A DNA stretch of 41,624 bases from Actinobacillus sp. (GTDB taxonomy: Bacteria > Pseudomonadota > Gammaproteobacteria > Enterobacterales > Pasteurellaceae): contig JAHHRA010000020.1 in assembly GCA_020026055.1 (NCBI GenBank), positions 1-41,624 on the forward strand. The letters are read 5' to 3'. This document shows, in pieces, positions 35,842 to 41,624 of the stretch. A program made the translations under genes and the position numbers. Position 1 is the first letter of the stretch; every line of letters starts with the position of its first letter. Under the pieces are notes generated by a model that was not told where the DNA came from, did no database searches, and saw nothing but the letters and a program-made list of their open reading frames with translations.

Positions 35842-36468
35842 ATGAAATTAAATAAGTCAATTATAAGCGTAGCCATTCTTGCTACAACTTTGTCACTAGT
35901 TGCTTGCCACGATGATAAAACTCAAACTGCTTCATCAAATTCAACGCAGCCAACAAAGAATGCAATGAGCAAAGTCGAAATGGCTAACACACCAAAAACG
36001 ACATCATCAGTGCAACAAGAAAAAGAAGCACTTACTCAGTTTAATAAAACTGTACAAATCATCCCTGTCTCATATATTCTTTCAGAAAATGAAGAAAATA
36101 AAGAAATACTCTCGTATAACTACAACATTGTTAATAAAGGACAAGAAAATATAAAATCAGTGAAATGGTATTCACTTGTGACATTCAATAAAAATTTGAT
36201 TGATATTTTTCCTATTTCTGTCACTTTAAAAAAACCGTTACCACCACATTCTCAAATTAGTGTAACGTTTAATAAACCATTAACAAGTTACCCTGGCGTG
36301 ATCCAAAAAGAATTTTTAAGCAATAAAAAATTGCAATTGAATTTGACCACTGTTGCAGGTGGAATTGATTTCGATAATGGTAAGTCAATCATCGTAACGA
36401 CCGACCAAGCTGTTGTAGCTAGCTTCAAAAATATTACAGCTCCCACAGAACAACAAAAAGCTAAATAA
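35842..36468 (+). CDS. Predicted lipoprotein of unknown function
   Basis: I do not recognise this gene. The first 22 residues form a lipoprotein signal peptide with lipobox LVAC, so Cys22 would be lipidated; Asp follows shortly (HDD), which may favour the inner membrane. A low-complexity Ser/Thr/Gln/Asn/Lys linker (about 25-65) leads to a beta-strand-rich domain (about 70-190) with no Cys. The domain has NIVNKGQENIKSVKWYS, a pattern reminiscent of Ig-like or DUF1425-type lipoproteins, but this is weak. AGAGGA lies eight bases before the ATG. The gene stands alone between queH and rluC with its own terminator. Confidence 0.75.
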   Translation: MKLNKSIISVAILATTLSLVACHDDKTQTASSNSTQPTKNAMSKVEMANTPKTTSSVQQEKEALTQFNKTVQIIPVSYILSENEENKEILSYNYNIVNKGQENIKSVKWYSLVTFNKNLIDIFPISVTLKKPLPPHSQISVTFNKPLTSYPGVIQKEFLSNKKLQLNLTTVAGGIDFDNGKSIIVTTDQAVVASFKNITAPTEQQKAK

Positions 36469-36495
36469 CAAAAATAATTCTATTTACATTCTTTC

Positions 36496-36524
36496 AAAAA
36501 GGTGACTGCTGTGTCGCCTTTTTT
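36496..36524 (+). terminator. Rho-independent terminator after the lipoprotein gene
   Basis: Stem AAAAAGGTGAC / GTCGCCTTTTT with one G-U pair, loop TGCTGT, followed by TG TTTAA. It begins 28 bases after the stop. Confidence 0.85.
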
Positions 36525-36588
36525 GTTTAATATTTTTATATAAATTTATGTTATCATTAAAAAATTTAATTATCCGACAATATTCTCT

Positions 36589-37551
36589 ATGGAAAAGACT
36601 TCAGAACAAATCCTTCATCCCCAAGTTAAGCTTATTACTATCACGGAAGAAGCTGGACAACGTGTTGATAATTTTCTATTAGCACGTCTTAAAGGCGTGC
36701 CAAAAAGTTTAATTTATCGCATTTTACGCAAAGGTGAAGTGCGAGTGAATAAAGGACGAGTTAAGCCTGAATATAAATTACAACTTGCTGATATTATTCG
36801 TATTCCGCCAATTCGAATACCACAAAAAACGACTTTTAAAATTTCAACAAAACTCAATAAAGTGAGCCAATTAGAGGCAAACATTTTATTTGAGGACGAC
36901 ACACTAATCGTACTCAACAAACCTTCAGGAATAGCAGTACACGGAGGAAGTGGAGTAAACTTTGGTGTAATTGAAGCATTGCGTGCTTTGCGACCTGATG
37001 TCCGCTTTTTAGAATTAGTACATCGTCTGGATCGCGACACCTCAGGAATTTTGCTAATTGCAAAAAAACGTGCTGTTTTAAGAAATCTCCACGAGCAATT
37101 ACGAGAAAAACGCATTCAAAAAGACTATCTCGCTCTCGTGCGGGGACAATGGCAATCATATACTAAAAGCATCCAAGCTCCGTTATTAAAAAATGAGTTA
37201 AGCAGTGGCGAACGGATAGTAAAAGTAAGCGAACAAGGGAAACCTTCAGAAACACTTTTTAAAGTAGAAGAACGCTACGCTTTCGCAACGCTTGTCAAAG
37301 CAAGCCCTATCACTGGGAGAACTCACCAAATTCGAGTTCATACGCAATATGCTGGTCATCCGATTGCAATGGATCTTAAATATGGTAATAGCGATTTTGA
37401 CAAAAAAATGACTGCTTTCGGATTAAATCGACTCTTTTTGCATGCGTTTGAAATTGCTTTCTGCCATCCTAAAACACAAGAGCCTATGCGGATTCAAGCT
37501 CCATTAGACAACATGCTCAGTAGCATTTTGGCAAAATTACGTAAAGCATAA
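36589..37551 (+). CDS. rluC: 23S rRNA pseudouridine(955/2504/2580) synthase
   Basis: Isomerises three uridines in 23S rRNA near the peptidyl-transferase centre. The 320 residues have an S4 RNA-binding domain (about 24-80, with GQRVDNFLLARLKGVPKS). The catalytic domain follows, with HRLDRDTSG at 145-153 and catalytic Asp148. ITGRTHQIRVH and the late LFLHAFEIAF are family motifs. The S4 domain and GVPKSLIYRILRKGEVRVN favour RluC over RluA or RluD. Confidence 0.95.
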   Translation: MEKTSEQILHPQVKLITITEEAGQRVDNFLLARLKGVPKSLIYRILRKGEVRVNKGRVKPEYKLQLADIIRIPPIRIPQKTTFKISTKLNKVSQLEANILFEDDTLIVLNKPSGIAVHGGSGVNFGVIEALRALRPDVRFLELVHRLDRDTSGILLIAKKRAVLRNLHEQLREKRIQKDYLALVRGQWQSYTKSIQAPLLKNELSSGERIVKVSEQGKPSETLFKVEERYAFATLVKASPITGRTHQIRVHTQYAGHPIAMDLKYGNSDFDKKMTAFGLNRLFLHAFEIAFCHPKTQEPMRIQAPLDNMLSSILAKLRKA

Positions 37552-37557
37552 TTACGC

Positions 37558-37598
37558 ACGCCAGCAAAATTGAAAAATTTTTCCAATTTTACTGGCGT
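37558..37598 (+). repeat. Dispersed palindromic repeat, copy 8 (near-perfect palindrome)
   Basis: ACGCCAG / CTGGCGT, then AAAATTG / CAATTTT, around an AAAAATTTTT core: a 41-base, almost fully symmetric palindrome. It starts seven bases after the rluC stop and may also act as its terminator. Confidence 0.68.
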
Positions 37599-37654
37599 AA
37601 CTATCAATTAAATCTACTTTGAATGCGATTTAAACAGCATTATTTCATTCTTCC

Positions 37655-37698
37655 CACACTACAAATTTCGAGAAAATTTTCCTGATTTTTAAAGCGTG
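37655..37698 (+). repeat. Dispersed palindromic repeat, copy 9 (degenerate)
   Basis: CACACTAC-AAATTTCGAGAAAATTTTCC-TG-ATTTTT, ending AAAGCGTG. It lies 57 bases from copy 8, both between the convergent rluC and sdaA. Confidence 0.5.
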
Positions 37699-37794
37699 AT
37701 TAATACTGAAATAAAAGAAAAATGCTTCTTTTAGCTCTTTATATCAACTCGCTTTCACGACTGGAGATTTTTATTTGTAGATCAAAAAACATCT

Positions 37795-39162
37795 TTATGA
37801 ACAAACTATTTTAACGGCTAAACCACCTTGTGAAGTTTCACGGTATTTCGCATTGATATCTTTGCCTGTTTCGTACATCGTTTCAATCACGTCATCAAGT
37901 GAAACCACTGGGCGAGAAGTACGACGTAACGCCATACGGCTGGCATTAATAGCTTTTACTGCAGCAATTGCATTCCGTTCAATACAAGGGACTTGTACTT
38001 GTCCTGCTACAGGATCGCAGGTTAAACCTAAATTGTGTTCCATTGCAATTTCAGCGGCACAGAAAATCTGTTCAACATTGCCACCTAGGATATCCGTTAG
38101 ACCAGCCGCTGCCATCGAGCAAGCGACACCCACTTCACCTTGGCATCCAACTTCTGCTCCGGAAATGGAGGCGTTCATCTTATAAAGTGAGCCGACAACG
38201 CTACAAGTTAACAAATAACGTTCAATGATCTCAGGACTGACTTTTTCAATAAATTTATTGAAATACGCCAATACCGCAGGCACAATGCCACAAGCACCAT
38301 TAGTTGGTGCAGTAACAACACGTCCACCTGCTGCATTTTCTTCATTGACAGCGAGAGCATACATATTCACCCAGTCAATAACACTCATCGGATCAAGAGT
38401 AAGGTTTTCATTAGCGTGCAAAGTGCGAGACAAAGTCGCTGCACGACGTTCCACTTTCAAAGGACCTGGTAAAATACCTTCCGTGTTCAAACCTCGTTGC
38501 ATGCAGTCGTTCATTGTTTGATAAATCGTTTGAATATGCTTTTCTAACGCCACTTCACCATGAAGGACAATTTCATTAGCTCGCACAATTGCCGAAAGTG
38601 ATAAGCCTGTTTTTTGACAATGTTTAACTAGATCGATAGCTTTTTGATATGGATAAGGAACAGGAATAGTTTGTTTTTCTTCAACGCCGAAATGAGCTTC
38701 ATCAACGATAAAACCGCCACCAATGGAATAATAAGTTTCTGCTACTAATAATTCACCATTCGCATAAGCCTTTAATTTCATTCCATTTTCGTGCAACGGT
38801 AAGCACTCGTTATTAAAAATCAGATCGTTGTTAAAATCAAATGTAACTTCTTTGCTACCTTGATTGATCGGCAAACGAGACGTTTTTTGCAGTTTTTCAA
38901 TAAAAACTGGAATCAAGTCTAAATCAACATCATTAGGCAAATAACCAGCCAAACCCATAATGATAGCAATGTCCGTATTATGTCCTCGCCCAGTGAGTGA
39001 AAGAGAACCATATACTTCAGCTTGAATATGATCGACTCGGTCGAGTACATTCTTTTTTATCAATAAATCAAGAAAAGCTTTGCCCGCTTTCATTGGTCCA
39101 ACTGTATGCGAACTTGAAGGACCAACTCCAACTTTAAACATATCAAAAACGCTAATCATCAT
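37795..39162 (-). CDS. sdaA: L-serine ammonia-lyase (iron-sulfur dependent)
   Basis: Deaminates L-serine to pyruvate and ammonia with a 4Fe-4S cluster. The 455 residues are single-chain type: the beta domain carries GPSSSHTVGPM (from residue 14). The alpha domain has TNGACGIVPA, GAEVGCQGEVGVACSMAA and CDPVAGQVQVPCIERNA, which supply the cluster cysteines and substrate loop. Two Met codons lie at the start; the first is preceded by AAGGA. It is downstream of the serine transporter sdaC (57 bases), so uptake and breakdown of serine are likely cotranscribed. Confidence 0.97.
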   Translation of the reverse strand: MMISVFDMFKVGVGPSSSHTVGPMKAGKAFLDLLIKKNVLDRVDHIQAEVYGSLSLTGRGHNTDIAIIMGLAGYLPNDVDLDLIPVFIEKLQKTSRLPINQGSKEVTFDFNNDLIFNNECLPLHENGMKLKAYANGELLVAETYYSIGGGFIVDEAHFGVEEKQTIPVPYPYQKAIDLVKHCQKTGLSLSAIVRANEIVLHGEVALEKHIQTIYQTMNDCMQRGLNTEGILPGPLKVERRAATLSRTLHANENLTLDPMSVIDWVNMYALAVNEENAAGGRVVTAPTNGACGIVPAVLAYFNKFIEKVSPEIIERYLLTCSVVGSLYKMNASISGAEVGCQGEVGVACSMAAAGLTDILGGNVEQIFCAAEIAMEHNLGLTCDPVAGQVQVPCIERNAIAAVKAINASRMALRRTSRPVVSLDDVIETMYETGKDINAKYRETSQGGLAVKIVCS

Positions 39163-39219
39163 TTTTCCTTATCAATAAAAAGATCCTTTAAACAAGAGAT
39201 CTTACTAATTTCTATAAAA

Positions 39220-40506
39220 TTAAAATAAGTTTAATACTACCGCACTTACTGCCAAAATACCCATCACTGTTACAAAAATATTAGTAATTTTTCCTGAGTA
39301 TTTTTTCATTGCAGGGACTTTAGCAATTGCATACATTGGCATTAAGAACAAGATGGTAGCAATAAATGGTCCACCAAGTGATTCAATTGTTCCTAAGATG
39401 GATGGATTTAAAATAGCTACAATCCAAAGAATAATGAAGAAAATAATTGCCGTGACTTTGTTGAGTTTTTTGCGATTAACTTTTTCCCCGTTACTTTTAC
39501 TGATCGCTTGTAAATACAATCCTTCAATACCTTCACGTGCTCCTAAATAATGCCCAAAGAACGAACTAGTAATTGCTAAGAAAGCAACTGCAGGACCAAA
39601 GTAAGTAATCCAAGGGTTATCAAATTTGTTGGCTAAATAAGACAGAATACTGATGTTTTGTTCTTTAGCTTCTGCAAGTTGTTCTGGAGTTAAACTCAAT
39701 ACACAGCTAAATACGAACAACATCACGAATAATACTAATAAAGTCGCTGTTCCTTTCAAAGTATGACTTGCATGACGTTCTGCTTCCTCTGCACTTCCAT
39801 ATTCACGTTCTTGTGAAAGTGAGAATTGTGAAATAGCAGGACTATGATTGAATGAGAATACAATTACAGGTAAAGCTAACCAGATAGTTTTAAAGAAATC
39901 ACCAAAAGTTGGGAATTCATTTAGCATACTAGTATTCCAATTCGGAATTAAATAAAGTGAAAGCCCTAATAAAATTGCTAATAATGGGTAAACTAAGAAT
40001 TCCGTTAAACGGAGCATTAATTTTTCCCCGACTAACATCACACCTATCAAAGCACCAATTAGTACACCTGAAAGCACAATACGTTCTACAGAAATATTTG
40101 CTATCCCTTTATTCATCACATGAGAAAGATGTTCCATGCCTAATTGATTAACTAGGAAAGATCCTACTGTATTAGTAATACCATTACCATAAATCAACAA
40201 GATGGGGAAAATCGCGAAGAAATACAACAAAGTGATTAGTTTCGCAACATTCTGACCGAAATATTCACCAGCAACAACAGTAATATCATCTCCTTTTTGT
40301 GAGGAAGATAACACGAAACGAGATAATCCTTGGTGTGCAAAATAAGTCATTGGTCCTGATAAAATTGCTAAAACAACTAAAGGCCAAAAGCCTTTCATTC
40401 CAGCATTAATAGGTAAAAATAAAACTCCTGCTCCTACAGCAGTTCCAAATAAATTTAATGACCAAACAAAGTCAAATTTGTTCCATTTTAGTTTAGTTTT
40501 TAACAT
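39220..40506 (-). CDS. sdaC: Serine:H+ symporter, SdaC/HAAAP family
   Basis: Inner-membrane transporter of 428 residues with 11 predicted helices, of the hydroxy/aromatic amino-acid permease family. FGTAVGAGVLFLPINAG near residues 20-36 is the family's first-helix motif. VIVFSFNHSPAISQFS and SSFFGHYLGAREGIEGL are also typical, the latter of the serine/threonine branch. Serine as substrate follows from linkage to sdaA. A good promoter with an inverted repeat in its spacer lies 38-66 bases upstream. Confidence 0.94.
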   Translation of the reverse strand: MLKTKLKWNKFDFVWSLNLFGTAVGAGVLFLPINAGMKGFWPLVVLAILSGPMTYFAHQGLSRFVLSSSQKGDDITVVAGEYFGQNVAKLITLLYFFAIFPILLIYGNGITNTVGSFLVNQLGMEHLSHVMNKGIANISVERIVLSGVLIGALIGVMLVGEKLMLRLTEFLVYPLLAILLGLSLYLIPNWNTSMLNEFPTFGDFFKTIWLALPVIVFSFNHSPAISQFSLSQEREYGSAEEAERHASHTLKGTATLLVLFVMLFVFSCVLSLTPEQLAEAKEQNISILSYLANKFDNPWITYFGPAVAFLAITSSFFGHYLGAREGIEGLYLQAISKSNGEKVNRKKLNKVTAIIFFIILWIVAILNPSILGTIESLGGPFIATILFLMPMYAIAKVPAMKKYSGKITNIFVTVMGILAVSAVVLNLF

Positions 40507-40543
40507 TAATTACATCCTAGTTATAACGAAAAAATGAGCCAAT

Positions 40544-40572
40544 ATATTAATTATATTCTTGAATATAAACAA
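40544..40572 (-). promoter_or_regulatory. Promoter for sdaC-sdaA with an inverted repeat in the spacer
   Basis: On the minus strand TTGTTT (40567-40572), 17 bases, TAATAT (40544-40549). The spacer and -35 edge hold TATATTC-tt-GAATATA (40552-40567), a 7-bp inverted repeat well placed for a repressor. Confidence 0.45.
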
Positions 40573-40655
40573 TAAGATAATCTCAAGAAGATGATTTAGA
40601 TCTTTCTTATCTCTTCAATATAAAAATCCTTACAGGAGTCATTTTGAGAGGAAAT

Positions 40656-41230
40656 TTATTCCTTTTTTTGTAATTGATTATCTTTACGATAATTTGGTGG
40701 TTTTGACTCATATAAAATTGAGGCATTTTTATCAGTAACAAATAACTGCTGCATTACTTTCAGAGCCAATTATGAGCATCAGTCGCAGAGTTCATCACTT
40801 GTATTATTGCAGAACCAATCAAAGCAACAACTAAGTTAGAATTATTATTTGTTGTTCCTTCTTCAATACGTTCAGCACCAAACCAAATCGTTTTACCCGT
40901 CTTTAAATCAACTAAAGTTGCTTTCACATCAACAGTCGTAATGCTATCCAAAATCGCATATTTCGTGCCATATTTATCAACCTCTAAATAAAGTGTTGCA
41001 TCTTCCCCAAAAATTTGATGCAGATGTTGAGATATAATTTGTTTAATGACCATTCCATCCGTTGCACCATTTACTTTTAAGAATTCGATCAGTAACTAGT
41101 ATACAGAATAAACATAATAACTTAGTTCTGTTAAAGGTTGAGCACTTATGCTCAAAACTGATTCAGCAGCTTTAACATTTTCAGAATTATTTACTGGAGT
41201 TACGATAACTATGCTTTTTAGGATTAGCTT
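40656..41230 (-). pseudogene. Decayed GNA1162/DUF799-family lipoprotein gene
   Basis: The minus strand encodes a DUF799 lipoprotein in pieces. First comes KSIVIVTPVNNSENVKAAES, then LSISAQPLTELSYYVYSVY, interrupted by an in-frame TAG at 41096-41098. The same frame resumes with LLIEFLKVNGATDGMVIKQI and the core LYLEVDKYGTKYAILDS, TTVDVKATLVDLKTGKTIW and TDAHN. It then meets a stop at 40760-40762. The missing C-terminus (ALKVMQQLFVTDKNASILYE and SKPPNYRKD) follows in another frame, ending at 40656, so one base has been lost near 40765-40768. The signal peptide and lipobox are not recognisable. An intact 97-codon frame remains at 40760-41053. In relatives such proteins accompany CsgG-like lipoproteins; none is here. 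Confidence 0.8.
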
Positions 41231-41481
41231 GCAGAAATACTCTAAGTTGCCTATAACGAATTAACAGGGGCAGGATTATACAATAAAAAACAATTCAACA
41301 ACAATTGGTTAACAATTAAAATTTATTGCTAATAAATATATTTATGCATTAATTTCTGTTTCATTAATGTCTAGATTTTGATAATTCAGGCTCATTTGAA
41401 GTGAAAATAGTTTTAGAACTTTTGAAATATTCTTGAATAAGACTACAATAATGCAGTATTTATTTAAGGAAGGTGAGATGA
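41231..41481. other. Gene-free spacer between the pseudogene and tRNA-Trp
   Basis: AT-rich, no convincing ORF, and no clear hairpin terminator for the tRNA transcript. A 66-codon minus frame here runs through the tRNA and is not a gene. Confidence 0.5.
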
Positions 41482-41557
41482 TGGCAGGGGCGGAGAGGCT
41501 CGAACTCCCAGCATTCGGTTTTGGAGACCGACGCTCTACCAATTGAACTACGCCCCT
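41482..41557 (-). tRNA. tRNA-Trp (anticodon CCA)
   Basis: 76 bases with encoded CCA end. The acceptor stem AGGGGCG / CGCCCCT pairs fully, the anticodon loop reads CTCCAAA, and the T-loop is GTTCGAGCC-like. It is nearly identical to the E. coli tRNA-Trp sequence as I recall it. It lies 12 bases downstream of tRNA-Asp. Confidence 0.97.
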
Positions 41558-41569
41558 AAATTGGAAAAA

Positions 41570-41624
41570 TGGCGGAATGGACGGGACTCGAACCCGCGAC
41601 CCCCTGCGTGACAGGCAGGTATTC
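41570..41624 (-). tRNA. tRNA-Asp (anticodon GTC), 5' part outside the window
   Basis: The visible 55 bases cover the anticodon arm (CCTGCCT-GTCAC-GCAGG), variable loop, T arm (GCGGGTTCGAGTCCCGT) and acceptor 3' strand with encoded CCA. The sequence matches tRNA-Asp. Asp-Trp pairs are often found directly after rRNA operons in gamma-proteobacteria. Confidence 0.95.

Noticed and set aside
7914..37698. Reading the palindromic repeats as a CRISPR array or as ordinary Rho-independent terminators
   Set aside because: The copies are kilobases apart with no spacers or cas genes. Most lack a T-run, and two loci (around 21.8 kb and 11.3 kb) already have separate proper terminators.
41342..41542. 66-codon minus-strand ORF
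   Set aside because: It runs through most of tRNA-Trp and has no ribosome binding site or recognisable sequence.

Overview
The window looks like a piece of a Pasteurellaceae chromosome (Haemophilus/Pasteurella relatives). The DNA is AT-rich. The proteins I recognise (TrmA, RsmJ, DcuB, IspB, QueH, ObgE, the SdaA/SdaC pair, NfuA, ComF) resemble Haemophilus-type proteins from memory. The order obgE - EamA transporter - rpmA - rplU, divergent from ispB - queH, matches the H. influenzae order as I recall it. No search was run, so genus is not assigned.

Layout. 1-5.2 kb: a two-partner secretion operon on the minus strand, an outer-membrane TpsB transporter followed by a very large filamentous-haemagglutinin-like TpsA that runs off the window. 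5.3-11.3 kb: dcuB (minus, with a perfect CRP site), then trmA, rsmJ, a sulfatase/LTA-synthase-like membrane enzyme and a SIMPL-domain periplasmic protein (plus). 11.4-17.4 kb (minus): leuS-lptE-holA, and dapA with a YggS-type PLP protein. 17.4-19.6 kb: a lysine riboswitch and the NhaC-family transporter it should control, divergent from dapA, so lysine synthesis and uptake are neighbours. 19.7-24.2 kb: a YqaA-family membrane protein (plus), then mnmE, and rpmH-rnpA-yidD-yidC (minus). 24.5-28.1 kb: dnaA-dnaN-recF (plus), without gyrB. 28.2-30.2 kb: a VOC-fold protein, nfuA and the competence gene comF (minus). 30.2-31.0 kb: a very AT-rich gene-free stretch. 31.0-37.6 kb: obgE, EamA transporter, rpmA and rplU (minus), then ispB, queH, an orphan lipoprotein and rluC (plus). 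37.8-40.5 kb: serine catabolism (sdaC uptake, sdaA deamination). 40.6-41.6 kb: a decayed GNA1162/DUF799 lipoprotein gene, tRNA-Trp, and the 3' part of tRNA-Asp at the edge.

Most genes are conserved housekeeping genes. The less ordinary material is between them. Nine dispersed copies of a roughly 40-bp imperfect palindrome (ACGCC ... AAATTCAG-AAAAATTTTC ... ATTTT ... GGCGT) lie mostly at gene 3' ends, one of them inside the start of rsmJ. Classical Pasteurellaceae DNA-uptake sequences are almost absent, although comF is present behind a CRP/CRP-S-like site. The lysine riboswitch has an expression platform that can be drawn by hand, with mutually exclusive pairings and a stem over the ribosome binding site. 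There is no transposase, prophage or CRISPR array in the window.
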